DNA of 64,000 nucleotides, taken from Methylobacterium soli (GTDB lineage: Bacteria > Pseudomonadota > Alphaproteobacteria > Rhizobiales > Beijerinckiaceae). The notes below the pieces were generated by a model, which was not told where the DNA came from, ran no database searches, and saw only the letters and a list, made by a program, of their open reading frames with translations. The first letter of the stretch is position 1. Every line of letters begins with the position of its first letter. The stretch lies in assembly GCF_008806385.1 (NCBI RefSeq), contig NZ_VZZK01000020.1:43677-107676 (forward strand), given 5' to 3'. Below are positions 51,360-60,381 of this stretch, one piece after another. The position numbers and the translations under genes were made by a program.

Positions 51360-52019
51360 GTGGTGCAGTTCGAGAATGTCGGGATGCGCTACGGCCTCGG
51401 GCCGGAGGTGCTCTCCGACGTCAGCTTCCGGATCCAGCCGCGCTCGTTCCAGTTCCTGACCGGGCCCTCGGGCGCCGGCAAGACCACGCTCCTGCGCCTG
51501 ATCCTGCTCTCGGTCCGGCCGACCCGGGGCCTCGTCTCGGTCTTCGGCGAGGAGGTGAGCGGCATCTCCAGCGAGGCGCTGACGGGCCTGCGCCGCCGCA
51601 TGGGCGTGGTGTTCCAGGATTTCCGCCTGCTCGACCACCTCACCACCTACGAGAACGTGGCGCTGCCCCTGCGGGTGCAGGGCCGGGCCGAGACGAGCTA
51701 CCGGGCCGAGGTCGTGGAGCTGCTGCGCTGGGTCGGCCTCGGCGAGCGCATGCACGTGCTGCCCCCCCTCCTCTCGGGCGGGGAGAAGCAGCGTGCCGCC
51801 ATCGCCCGCGCGCTCATCGCCCGGCCCGAATTGCTCCTCGCCGACGAGCCCACCGGCAACGTCGATCCGGGCCTCGGGCGGCGCCTCCTGCGGCTCTTCG
51901 TGGAGCTGAACAAGCTCGGCACCTCCGTGATCATCGCGACCCACGATTACGGGCTCATGGACCTCGTCGACGCGCGCCGCATGGTCCTGGGGCAGGGCCG
52001 CCTGCAGATCGAGGGATGA
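51360..52019 (+). CDS. ftsE: Cell-division ATPase FtsE
   Basis: ATPase that with FtsX activates septal peptidoglycan hydrolases. 219 residues: Walker A GPSGAGKTTLL, signature LLSGGEKQRAAIARALI, Walker B LLLADEPTGNVD, H-loop ATHDYGLM. A GTG at 51360 or the next GTG at 51363 is the start, with GAGGAG just upstream; the first gives MVQFENVG, the usual opening. Overlaps ftsX by 4 bases (ATGA). Confidence 0.93.
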   Translation: MVQFENVGMRYGLGPEVLSDVSFRIQPRSFQFLTGPSGAGKTTLLRLILLSVRPTRGLVSVFGEEVSGISSEALTGLRRRMGVVFQDFRLLDHLTTYENVALPLRVQGRAETSYRAEVVELLRWVGLGERMHVLPPLLSGGEKQRAAIARALIARPELLLADEPTGNVDPGLGRRLLRLFVELNKLGTSVIIATHDYGLMDLVDARRMVLGQGRLQIEG

Positions 52020-52984
52020 TGGCCGAGACAGCGACCACCCAGGCCCCGCGCGCCGCCTCCGCCGCCCCGGAGCCGGCCCTGCCCCCGACCCTGCGGCGCA
52101 ACGCGCCGCTGGTGCCGACGGATTCGGCCGCGAGCCGGTCGCTCGCGGCCGTCATCGCCATCCTGACCTTCCTGGCGGCCCTCTGCGCCGGGGCGGCCGA
52201 GATCGTGGCCTCGAGCGCCAGCCAGTGGCAGGGCGCCGTCACCCAGGAGGCGACGATCCAGGTCCGCCCGGGCCCGGGCCGCGACCTCGACGCCGACATC
52301 GCCCGGGCCGAGGCCATCGCCAAGGCCGAGCCCGGCATCGCGGCGACGCGGGTCTTCTCCAAGGCCGAGGCCGAGCGCCTGCTCGAACCCTGGCTCGGCG
52401 CGGGCCTCGACCTCTCGGATTTGCCGGTGCCGCGCCTCATCACCCTGAAGCTCGCCGACAGCCCCGTGCCCGACCTCAAGCACCTGCGGGGCACGCTCGC
52501 CGCCGCCATGCCGGGCGTCGCGAGCCTCGACGACCACGCCCTCTGGCTGCAGCGCCTCTCCACCATGGCCAATACCTTCGTGGGGGTCGGGATCGGCATC
52601 GTGGCCCTCGTGCTGGTCGCCACCGGTCTCGCGGTGGCCTTCGCGACGCGAGGCGCGATGGCGGGGAACAAGGAGGTGGTGGAGGTGCTGCACTTCGTCG
52701 GCGCCGACGACGACTTCATCGCCCGCGCCTTCCAGCGCCGCTTCTTCGGCCTCGGCCTGCGCGGCGGCGTGATCGGGGCGGGCCTCGCCCTCGCGGCTTT
52801 CGGGCTCGCGGGGCTCGTCGCCCGCGCCTGGCGCTCCGGCCCCGCCGGCGAGGAGATCGAGGCGCTGTTCGGCGCCTTTCACATCGGCTGGCGCGGCTAT
52901 GCCAGCGTGCTCCTCATCGGCGTCATCGCCTCCGTGGTCACCGGCATCGTCTCGCGCCTGACCGTGCGGCGCTTCCTGGCCTGA
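52016..52984 (+). CDS. ftsX: Cell-division permease FtsX
   Basis: Membrane partner of FtsE, 322 residues: a cytoplasmic N-terminal tail, helix 1 (LAAVIAILTFLAALCAGAAE), a large periplasmic loop with about 150 residues, and three C-terminal helices with GNKEVVEVLHFVGADDDFIA between. Starts inside the ftsE stop. Typical of the alphaproteobacterial, not E. coli-like, sequence. Confidence 0.9.
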   Translation: MMAETATTQAPRAASAAPEPALPPTLRRNAPLVPTDSAASRSLAAVIAILTFLAALCAGAAEIVASSASQWQGAVTQEATIQVRPGPGRDLDADIARAEAIAKAEPGIAATRVFSKAEAERLLEPWLGAGLDLSDLPVPRLITLKLADSPVPDLKHLRGTLAAAMPGVASLDDHALWLQRLSTMANTFVGVGIGIVALVLVATGLAVAFATRGAMAGNKEVVEVLHFVGADDDFIARAFQRRFFGLGLRGGVIGAGLALAAFGLAGLVARAWRSGPAGEEIEALFGAFHIGWRGYASVLLIGVIASVVTGIVSRLTVRRFLA

Positions 52985-53214
52985 GTTCGATTGCGGGTCG
53001 CGAGCCCCTGCGTCCCACGGTTGCCCTGGCAGCCGCGAGGCCGTGCCGGGGCGTGCGCGTTTCCGGAATTCGCCTGTCGGACCGGGCCTTTGGCGGCGAT
53101 CGGTACGCTTCGTTAACCCTTTGTGAACTTTTCCGGGACGGAATGCTTGCCTCTGGGGCGGACCCTGTCGGGACCGCCTCTTGGGTGCCGCAATCGGTGC
53201 TATCCTCTCGGAGA

Positions 53215-54123
53215 ATGACGTCGCGGATGCCACGCGTACCCGATCTGAGCCCGGCCGAGGCCTTCGGCTGGGCCTGGCAAGACGCCCGGACGCGCGCGCC
53301 CCGGCAGAGCCGGACCCCGGCCGAGCCCGCGCAGGCCGCATCCACAGCGGCGCAGGAGCGGGTGACCCAGGAGCGGGTAGTCCAGGAGCGGGTGACCCAG
53401 GAGCGGGTGGAGCAGGCGACCGTCGGGACCTCGGTCCCGCCCCGCCGCCTCGGCACGGCCGCGACCGCCTGCCTCGGCTTCGCGGGCCTCGGCGGCATCG
53501 CCCTCGGGGCGGGCTTCCTCGCCTTCGTGGCCTGTCTCGACCGGACCGAGCGATCGCCAGCCGCCCGCGCTGACGGGATCGTGGCCCTCACGGGCGGCGC
53601 GCAGCGCATCGGCGACGCCATCGACCTCCTGGCCGGCGGCTACGGACGACGTCTCCTGATCACCGGAGTCAACGAGCGCACCTCCCGCGACGAGATCGCC
53701 CGGCTGAATCCGAACCAGCGCCACTGGATCGATTGCTGCGTCGACCTCGATTACCGGGCGCGCAACACCATCGGGAACGCCATCGAGACCCGGCGCTGGA
53801 TGCGGGACCACCGCTTCAGCACCGTCGCGGTGGTGACCTCGAACTATCACATGCCCCGCACCCTGATCGAGCTCGACCACGCCCTGATGGGCGGCGACCG
53901 GATCGTGCCGCATCCAGTCATCGCCGAGGGCTTCGATGCCGGCCGCTGGTGGCAGCATCCGGGCGCGGCGCGGCTGCTCGCCGCCGAGTACGTGAAGTTC
54001 CTGGCGGCCTGGCTCCGGACCCGCTTCGAGACCGACCCGGAGCGCTCCCGCGCCGCGATCCTGATCGGCCGCGGCAAGCCCGTGAAGATGGTGGCCGAGC
54101 CGCTGATGCGCCGGATGGATTGA
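53215..54123 (+). CDS. YdcF/ElyC-family membrane protein (DUF218)
   Basis: 302 residues: a cytoplasmic N-terminal region with four QERV(T/V/E) pentapeptide repeats (residues about 47-66), one transmembrane helix (TACLGFAGLGGIALGAGFLA) and a DUF218/YdcF domain with DGIVALTGGAQRIGDA, the LLITGVNE loop, ARNTIGNA and VTSNYHMPRTLIEL. ElyC of this family is needed for envelope maintenance in E. coli. ATG 53215 or 53227 possible. Follows ftsEX on the same strand, 230 bases on. Confidence 0.85.
   Translation: MTSRMPRVPDLSPAEAFGWAWQDARTRAPRQSRTPAEPAQAASTAAQERVTQERVVQERVTQERVEQATVGTSVPPRRLGTAATACLGFAGLGGIALGAGFLAFVACLDRTERSPAARADGIVALTGGAQRIGDAIDLLAGGYGRRLLITGVNERTSRDEIARLNPNQRHWIDCCVDLDYRARNTIGNAIETRRWMRDHRFSTVAVVTSNYHMPRTLIELDHALMGGDRIVPHPVIAEGFDAGRWWQHPGAARLLAAEYVKFLAAWLRTRFETDPERSRAAILIGRGKPVKMVAEPLMRRMD
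53353..53412 (+). repeat. 15-bp tandem repeat, four units, coding
   Basis: Four units of CAGGAGCGGGTNNNN in frame, giving QERVT, QERVV, QERVT, QERVE. Inside the N-terminal cytoplasmic segment of the YdcF-family protein. Confidence 0.9.
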
Positions 54124-54151
54124 GGCTCGGGGGCGCCCCGCCGGCCCGCCC

Positions 54152-54508
54152 TCAGAGCCCGCGGCAGCGGGTCTTCAGCATCCCGGCGAACTCCTTCTCG
54201 GAGCCCTGCACCTGCGACAGCCGCTCGATGCGCTCGGTGCCGGAGAGGCAGCGGCCATAGACGCTCGCGACGCGCCGCATGGTGTCGACGTGGCGGCGCC
54301 AGACCCGGCAATTGCGGGCGTCGTCGCCGTCGGCCTGTTCGAGCTGGTCGATCGCCTGGCGCTGCATCGACTGGGCCACCAGGAGGTCGCGGGCGCAGGC
54401 GACGTCGCCGCCGGGCTGGGCCCGGGCGGCGGAACCCGGCAGCAGGGCCAGGCACAGCCCGATGCCTAAGGCCGCCGGCGCGGCCGGTCTCGCGCGGCGC
54501 CGGCTCAT
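54152..54508 (-). CDS. Hypothetical secreted protein coupled to ptsN
   Basis: 118-residue exported protein: signal peptide (PAALGIGLCLALLPGSAARA), then a helical mature part with four Cys (VACARDLL, RNCRVW, YGRCLSG, TRCRGL) likely forming two disulfides. No family identified. Its ATG overlaps the ptsN stop codon (ATGA), so it is co-translated with the nitrogen-PTS protein. Confidence 0.65.
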   Translation of the reverse strand: MSRRRARPAAPAALGIGLCLALLPGSAARAQPGGDVACARDLLVAQSMQRQAIDQLEQADGDDARNCRVWRRHVDTMRRVASVYGRCLSGTERIERLSQVQGSEKEFAGMLKTRCRGL

Positions 54509-54972
54509 GCGGCCTGGGAGGCCGAGGTGCGGGTCAGGAGCGCGTAGAGGGCGCTGGCGTCGCGGGCGGCGCGGATGCGCTCCAGGATGCCGGGCTCGCG
54601 CAGGATGCGCGCCACCTGGGCGAGCGCCTTGAGGTGGTCGGCCCCGGCGCCCTCGGGGGCGAGGAGCAGGAAGGCGATGTCGACGGGCTGGCCGTCCAGG
54701 GCCTCGAAATCGACCGGGCGCTCCAGCCGGGCGACCAGGCCGAACAGCCGGTCGAGGCCCGGCAGCTTGCCGTGCGGGATGGCGACGCCGTCGCCGATTC
54801 CAGTGGAGCCGAGGCGCTCGCGCTGGAGCAGGGTCTCGAAGACCTCGCGCTCGTCGAGGGCCGGAAGCTGGCGCACCGCCTGGGCGCTCAGCTCCTGAAG
54901 GACCTGCTTCTTGGCGCGGGCGCGCAACGAGGGCACCACGGAATTCGGATCGAGGAATTCCAGCACTGACAT
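54505..54972 (-). CDS. ptsN: Nitrogen PTS phosphoacceptor EIIA(Ntr)
   Basis: Regulatory PTS protein phosphorylated by the PtsP-PtsO relay, linked to nitrogen, potassium and PHB control. 155 residues with the phospho-His67 in GVAIPHGKLPG and LLLAPEGAGADHLKALAQVAR. Sits downstream of rpoN and hpf in the conserved order. Confidence 0.93.
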   Translation of the reverse strand: MSVLEFLDPNSVVPSLRARAKKQVLQELSAQAVRQLPALDEREVFETLLQRERLGSTGIGDGVAIPHGKLPGLDRLFGLVARLERPVDFEALDGQPVDIAFLLLAPEGAGADHLKALAQVARILREPGILERIRAARDASALYALLTRTSASQAA

Positions 54973-55124
54973 GGAGGACCGCTGCCCCGTCGGCAGGGTC
55001 CGGCTCGGAACCCCGCGCAGTGAGAATGGCGCCGCAGGCCTTGGGCCCGCATGACCCCAATGGTCAATGGCCGAGGTCTGAGGGAGTTCCGGGACCGGGC
55101 CCAGGCCCCCTCGATGCGTCGCGT

Positions 55125-55736
55125 TCAGGACGCAGCGTCGGGTGGGTCGACCCAGCCGATCGCCCCGTCGCTGCGCCGGTATACGACGTTGATGCGGCCG
55201 GTGCCAGCGTGAACGAACACGATGACCGGCGCCCCCGTCAGGTCGAGGGCGGTCACCGCCTCGCTGACCGAGTGCCGCTTCAGGGTCCGGGTGCTCTCGG
55301 CCACCACGGGCGGGTGGGACGCCTCCTCCTCGACGGGCTCGGCGAGGTCCTCTTCGGGGTCGTCGTGCACCGGGGCCGCGAACACCGCGTAGGCGGCCTC
55401 GACGGTGGCGCCGTTATGCTCGGCGGCGCCGTGATCCTTGAGCTTGTGCTTGTAGCGGCGCAGGCGCTTCTCGAGCCGGTCCGCGGTCTGCTCGAAGCTC
55501 GACCGGGCATCGTGGGCCGCCGAGGACGCCTCGATGGTCAGGCCGGAGACGAGGTGCAGGATGCAGTCCGTGCGGTAGGCGGTGCCGTCCCGGCGCAGGG
55601 TCACGTGCCCCGAACACGTCCCGTTCATGTGGCTGTCGAGGTATTTCGAGAGGGTGGCGGCCATCCGCTCTTCGACCCGTCCCCGCAGGGATTCGCCGAG
55701 GTCCAGGCCATGGCCTGTGACGCGCAATGCCCCCAT
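55125..55736 (-). CDS. hpf: Ribosome hibernation promoting factor, long form
   Basis: Dimerises and inactivates 70S ribosomes in slow growth. 203 residues: N-terminal S30AE domain (ALRVTGHGLDLGESLRGRV, RLEKRLRRYKHKLKDH), an acidic linker and the C-terminal dimerisation domain (LDLTGAPVIVFVHAGTGRIN, VVYRRSDGAIGWVDP). ATG 55736 follows GGAGGA. Between rpoN and ptsN as in most proteobacteria. Confidence 0.94.
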   Translation of the reverse strand: MGALRVTGHGLDLGESLRGRVEERMAATLSKYLDSHMNGTCSGHVTLRRDGTAYRTDCILHLVSGLTIEASSAAHDARSSFEQTADRLEKRLRRYKHKLKDHGAAEHNGATVEAAYAVFAAPVHDDPEEDLAEPVEEEASHPPVVAESTRTLKRHSVSEAVTALDLTGAPVIVFVHAGTGRINVVYRRSDGAIGWVDPPDAAS

Positions 55737-55916
55737 GATTCCTCCGCTTTGTCTTGATCGCACCCGTCAGAGTAAGGAGCGGCGCCCGCAGAAGTCAACG
55801 CGGCTCGCGGGGCGACGCGCGCCCCCGGGCGGACGGCCCGGGAGCGCTGCGGGGGCCGTGAGGGCATGGCCGACGACGACGCGCGCTTCGGCCGCGCTCG
55901 CGGCCCCACGCCCCCT

Positions 55917-57461
55917 TCAGCGGCCCGCATGGGCGTAATGGTCCCGGCGCCGCTCGATCGAGGAGGGGATGCGCAGGGATTCGCGATACTTCGCCACCGT
56001 GCGACGGGCGATGTCGATGCCCTCGTCGCGCAGGCGCTGCACCAGGGCGTCGTCCGACAGGACGTCGCTCGGCCGCTCGCCGTCGACGAGCTGCTTGATG
56101 CGGTGGCGCACGGCCTCCGAGGAATGCGAGGCGGCCCCCGCCGCGCCCGGGATCGCGGCCGTGAAGAAGTACTTCATCTCGAGCGTGCCGCGGCTGGTGC
56201 CGATCGACTTGTTCGAGGTCACCCGCGAGACGGTGGATTCGTGCATCCCGATGGCTTCCGCCACGGTCTTCAGGTTGAGGGGGCGCAGATGCGCGACCCC
56301 GTGCACGAAGAACCCGTCCTGCTGGCGCACGATCTCGGTGGCGACCTTCAGGATGGTGCGCGCCCGCTGCTCCAGGCTGCGGGTGAGCCAGTTGGCGGTC
56401 TGCAGGCACTCGGACAGGAAGGCCTTGTCCCCATCCGCCGCGGCACCCCGGGCGACGCGGGCGTAATAGCTCTGGTTGACGAGGACGCGGGGCAGGGCCT
56501 CGGCATTCAGCTCGACGAGCCAGGCGCCGTCGGGGCCCATGCGCACGAACACGTCGGGAATCAGCACCTCGACGGCGCTCGCCCCGAAGGCGCGGCCGGG
56601 CTTCGGGTCGAGGCGGCGCAGCTCGGAGAGCATCTCGACGAGGTCCTCGTCGTCGACGCCGCAGAGGCGGCGCAGGCTCGCGAAATCGCGCTTGGCCACG
56701 AGATCGAGGCGGGAGACCAGCGCCTGCATGGCGGGGTCGAAGCGGTCGAGCTCGCGCAGCTGCAGGCTCAGGCACTCGGCGAGGTCGCGGGCGGCCACGC
56801 CCGGCGGGTCGAAGGTCTGGACGAGCTTGAGCACCCGGGCGACGTCGTCGAGGCTGGTGCCGAGGCGCTCGGCCAGGTCGTCGATCGGCTCGCGCATGTA
56901 GCCGGCCTCGTCCACCGCATCGATCAGGAAGCCCCCGATGAGGCGGTCCCGGGGGTTGCGGGTGGCAAGGTCGAGCTGCGCCGCGAGATGCTCGCGCAGC
57001 GAGATCTCGGCGGTCAGCGTCGCGTCGAAATCGGGCGCGTCGGCATCGAAGCTGCCGCCGGTATTGCCGTAGGGCGCGGGCGTCAGCGAGAGCATGTCGC
57101 CGGAGACCGCCTCGCGGGTGGGGCCCGGTGTGTCGTCCGGGAAGACGTTGTCGAGGCGGGTGTCGAAATCTCCCTCGATCTGACCCTGGCTCATCTCGGT
57201 GGGGAGCCAGGCCTCGGCCTCGCCGCCCTCGCTCTCGCCGGTAAAGTCGCCCTCCCCGGCCTCCGGGGCGGCCTCGGCCGCGTCGCGGACCTCGCCCTCG
57301 CCCTCGACGCGCTCGAGCAGCGGGTTGCGCTCGAGCTCCGCATCCACGTAGGCCGCGAGATCGAGCTGGGAGAGCTGGAGGAGCTTGATCGCCTGCAGGA
57401 GCTGAGGCGTCATCACCAGGGCCTGGCCCTGGCGCATCTCGAGCCGTTGCAGCAAACTCAT
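55917..57461 (-). CDS. rpoN: RNA polymerase sigma-54
   Basis: Sigma factor for NtrC-type activator-dependent promoters (nitrogen fixation and assimilation, transport). 514 residues: Gln-rich region I (SLLQRLEMRQGQALVMTPQL), an acidic region II, core-binding region, helix-turn-helix and the RpoN box ARRTVAKYRESLRIPS near the C terminus. The ATG at 57461 starts at region I. Downstream of lptB with 281 bases between. Confidence 0.96.
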   Translation of the reverse strand: MSLLQRLEMRQGQALVMTPQLLQAIKLLQLSQLDLAAYVDAELERNPLLERVEGEGEVRDAAEAAPEAGEGDFTGESEGGEAEAWLPTEMSQGQIEGDFDTRLDNVFPDDTPGPTREAVSGDMLSLTPAPYGNTGGSFDADAPDFDATLTAEISLREHLAAQLDLATRNPRDRLIGGFLIDAVDEAGYMREPIDDLAERLGTSLDDVARVLKLVQTFDPPGVAARDLAECLSLQLRELDRFDPAMQALVSRLDLVAKRDFASLRRLCGVDDEDLVEMLSELRRLDPKPGRAFGASAVEVLIPDVFVRMGPDGAWLVELNAEALPRVLVNQSYYARVARGAAADGDKAFLSECLQTANWLTRSLEQRARTILKVATEIVRQQDGFFVHGVAHLRPLNLKTVAEAIGMHESTVSRVTSNKSIGTSRGTLEMKYFFTAAIPGAAGAASHSSEAVRHRIKQLVDGERPSDVLSDDALVQRLRDEGIDIARRTVAKYRESLRIPSSIERRRDHYAHAGR

Positions 57462-57742
57462 GGCAGTGCCCCGATTCTCCGAGAGTTGATGGCCGTACCG
57501 GCCGGAACCCGGCGGCGGCACATTTCTTGCTTCCTCTCTTCAATCTAGCTCTAGACGCATTGCGGACGCGCGTCAAAGCGCGATCGTGCCGCGCCCCGCA
57601 TGCCGCCCGCGCGTGGCGCGAACAGCACAGGGCCGGATCCCGCGATCCTGCCGGTTCGGCGCTAAGGTTTGCTGAAGGCCCGGCCCTACGCGGCGCGGGC
57701 GTTTGAGGCGAAACCGCGCGAGGGCGCCGGGCGCCGGCCGCC

Positions 57743-58588
57743 CTAGAGGCGGAAATCCTCGCCGAGATAGAGCCGGCGCGCGTCCGGGTTCGCCACGATC
57801 TGCGCGGGCGTGCCCTCGGTGAGGATGCGGCCCGAATGGGCGATGTAGGCGCGGTCGATCAGCCCCAGCGTCTCGCGGACATTGTGGTCGGTGATCAGCA
57901 CCCCGATGCCGCGGCCCTTGAGGTGCTTGACGAGATCCTGGATGTCCCCGACCGCGATCGGGTCGATGCCCGCGAAGGGCTCGTCGAGGAGCATGAAGCT
58001 CGGCGACGAGGCGAGCGCCCGCGCGATCTCGCAGCGCCGCCGCTCGCCGCCCGAGAGCGCGATGGAGGGCGCCTTGCGCAGGCGGGTGATGTTGAATTCC
58101 TCGAGGAGCGCGTCGAGCTTGCGCTCGCGCTCCCGGCGGTCGGGCTCGACCACCTCCAGCACGGCCCGGATGTTGTCCTCGACGCTGAGGCCGCGGAAGA
58201 TCGAGGCCTCCTGCGGCAGGTAGCCGATGCCGAGCCGGGCACGCTGGTACATGGGCAGGTGCGTGATCGGCAGGCCGTCGAGGGTGATGTGCCCCTGGTC
58301 GGCCGCGACGAGGCCGGTGATCATGTAGAAGATCGTGGTCTTGCCCGCGCCGTTCGGCCCGAGAAGCCCCACCGCCTCGCCGTTATGCACGGTGAGCCCG
58401 GCCTCGTGCACCACCGTGCGGGCGCCGTAGCTCTTGCGCAGGCCGCGTACCGAGAGAATCCCGGGTCCGCCCTCGGCCGCGAAGCCCTCGGGCGCCGCGG
58501 TCTCGCGCGCGCGCCCGGACCGGCCGAGGAGCCGGCCGAAGAACGAGGGACCGCGCGAGGGGCCCCGTGCGGCGCCGGCCGCCGGCAT
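57743..58588 (-). CDS. lptB: LPS export ATPase LptB
   Basis: Cytoplasmic ATPase driving LPS transport with LptFG. 281 residues with Walker A GPNGAGKTT, signature LSGGERRRCEIARAL, Walker B FMLLDEPFAGIDP, and the LptB-typical VLITDHNVRETL. An N-terminal extension of about 45 residues (after MPAAGAARG) is unusual; a TTG at 58645, overlapping the lptA stop, is an alternative start. Follows lptC-lptA. Confidence 0.94.
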   Translation of the reverse strand: MPAAGAARGPSRGPSFFGRLLGRSGRARETAAPEGFAAEGGPGILSVRGLRKSYGARTVVHEAGLTVHNGEAVGLLGPNGAGKTTIFYMITGLVAADQGHITLDGLPITHLPMYQRARLGIGYLPQEASIFRGLSVEDNIRAVLEVVEPDRRERERKLDALLEEFNITRLRKAPSIALSGGERRRCEIARALASSPSFMLLDEPFAGIDPIAVGDIQDLVKHLKGRGIGVLITDHNVRETLGLIDRAYIAHSGRILTEGTPAQIVANPDARRLYLGEDFRL

Positions 58589-58641
58589 GCGGTCGGATTG
58601 GCGCGGCGCCGGGGCCGCGCGGAGAGGCAGGGCGCCGGTGC

Positions 58642-59391
58642 TCAATTGGCCTGGGCCCGCGGCTTCCCGGCGGGGATCTCGGCGGCGGGCTTGTCCTCGG
58701 CGGGCTTTGCCGCCTTGGCGATGCCGGGCGTCGCGCAGCCCTTGGCGCCGCCCTTGGCATCCGCCTTCTCGCCCGGCACGAACAGGGCCGAGACGCGCCC
58801 CCCCGCGACCGGATCCATGTTCGCCCGCCCGGTCGCCATGTCGTAGACGAGGCGCGAGCCGCGGGTGACGTTCTGGCACTGGCTCAGCACGACGTTGCCG
58901 GTGAGCACGATGCGCTTGGCGGCCTGGTCGAAGACGGCGTTGTCGCCGGTGGCGACCTGGTCCTTCTGCACCACCGTGACGGGGCCGGCGCACTCGACCT
59001 TCTGGATGCCGTTCTCACCCATGGCGGATTTCTCGGCGGCTTCGTCGGAAGCGGGCGCGTCGCCCTTCTTGGCGTCCTTGCCCCGCTTGTAATGCACCGT
59101 CATGGTCGAGCACCGGATGGTGCTGTCGCCCTGGACGGCCACGACGTTGCCGGCAAAGACCGCCTTGTTCTCGCGGTCGAACACGTCGAGGCGGTCCGCG
59201 TCGATCTTGATCGGCTCCTTGCCGCCGCCGCCGAACGCCCCGAGGGGCGCGGCGTCCTTCTTGGCCGCCGGCGCGGGCGGCGCGCCGCTGGTCTTCTGGG
59301 CCAGGGCCGGGCCCGGCCCGGACAGGGCGAGGGCGATCCACGCGAGGGCGAGGCCGGACGCCGCGCGGCGGCTCGGGCGGGATCGCATCAT
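58642..59391 (-). CDS. lptA: LPS transport periplasmic protein LptA
   Basis: Periplasmic bridge protein for LPS. 249 residues: signal peptide (SGLALAWIALALSGPGPALA), an OstA/LptA domain with IKIDADRLDVFDRENKAVFAGNV and VLTGNVVLSQCQNVTRGSRLVYD, and a Lys/Ala/Pro-rich tail. ATG overlaps the lptC stop (ATGA). Confidence 0.92.
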   Translation of the reverse strand: MMRSRPSRRAASGLALAWIALALSGPGPALAQKTSGAPPAPAAKKDAAPLGAFGGGGKEPIKIDADRLDVFDRENKAVFAGNVVAVQGDSTIRCSTMTVHYKRGKDAKKGDAPASDEAAEKSAMGENGIQKVECAGPVTVVQKDQVATGDNAVFDQAAKRIVLTGNVVLSQCQNVTRGSRLVYDMATGRANMDPVAGGRVSALFVPGEKADAKGGAKGCATPGIAKAAKPAEDKPAAEIPAGKPRAQAN

Positions 59392-60158
59392 GGGTGCCCA
59401 TCCGCGGGTTCGGCCGCCGAGGTCACGATGCGGGCGGACGGGTCGGCGCCCCCGGCACCCTCGGTCTTGCCGTCCGCTCCAGCCTTGCCGGGCTTCTCGG
59501 CAGCATGGAACACGGTGCGGACATTGCCGATGAAGGAGATGACCTTGCCGCTGTCGACGACGTCGAGGCTGTCGGCCTCGACCGAGCCGCTCGGCACCGT
59601 CACGGTCACGGCCTCGCGGGATTTCACGGTGCCGGCCTTGAAGTCGATCGCGGCCGACTTGAGGCGCGCTTCCTCGCCCTTGTCGGTCCAGAGGCGGATG
59701 TCGCGTTCGAGGCTGAGTGATTCGCGGCTGGTGTCGAACAGGCCCGTCGCCGCCTCGATCCGGGCGATGCCGCCCTTGTCGTCGGTGGCGAGGTGGCCGC
59801 GCATGGCCTCGAGCTCGATCAGGCTCGGCTTGCGCACGTCCTGGAGGGCGGCGTCGGCCGTCACCTCGTAGCCCCGTTCGTTCTTGCGGAAGCCCGAGAG
59901 ACGCGGATTCTCCATCCGGACCTTGGTGCCCGACAGGCTGACGGGGCCGATGGCGACGCTCGGCGCCAGGGTGCCGAAGGGGTTGAACAGGGTCGCGGCG
60001 CCGAGGAGCAGCACGGCGGCCCCCGCCGCCACCGGGATCAGCCGGCGCAGGGTCTTCACCTGCGCGCTGTGGGAGCGCGCCCGGGCATGCGCCCGCGTCC
60101 GGCGCGGATTCGCGCCGCCTGCGGGCCCCCTCGTCTCGACGGCGTCGACCACCTGCAT
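59388..60158 (-). CDS. lptC: LPS export protein LptC
   Basis: Inner-membrane anchored LptC, 256 residues: cytoplasmic basic N terminus, one helix (LIPVAAGAAVLLLGAATLF) and a periplasmic beta-jellyroll with VRMENPRLSGFRKNERGYEVTA and IDFKAGTVKSREAVTVTVPSG. ATG 60158 follows CAGGAAT. The next gene upstream on this strand is rnd, 223 bases away. Confidence 0.88.
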   Translation of the reverse strand: MQVVDAVETRGPAGGANPRRTRAHARARSHSAQVKTLRRLIPVAAGAAVLLLGAATLFNPFGTLAPSVAIGPVSLSGTKVRMENPRLSGFRKNERGYEVTADAALQDVRKPSLIELEAMRGHLATDDKGGIARIEAATGLFDTSRESLSLERDIRLWTDKGEEARLKSAAIDFKAGTVKSREAVTVTVPSGSVEADSLDVVDSGKVISFIGNVRTVFHAAEKPGKAGADGKTEGAGGADPSARIVTSAAEPADGHP

Positions 60159-60381
60159 GACATTCCTGAGAGGCACCGGCGCGATCCTCGCCGCGCCGCC
60201 GGTTCGCGGTCCCCGACCGCCGGCGGCTGCCGGATGCGCTCGCCCGGTGGCGAAGTTATGGCCTGAGCGTTTCGGAATGTTCAACTGCAACGCGACGTTG
60301 ACGATTGCCGAGAGCGCGTTTCCCCGCGAACGATGTGCGGCGCCACACGGGACCGGCCGGCCCTCCGCCGGCGCGACGGCG

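Noticed and set aside
52225..53214. +1 frame through ftsX joined to the YdcF-family gene
   Set aside because: The upstream part is a shadow of ftsX; the real protein starts at 53215.
57462..57742. Gene or RNA between lptB and rpoN
   Set aside because: 281 bases examined; only weak frames and no RNA-like structure seen.
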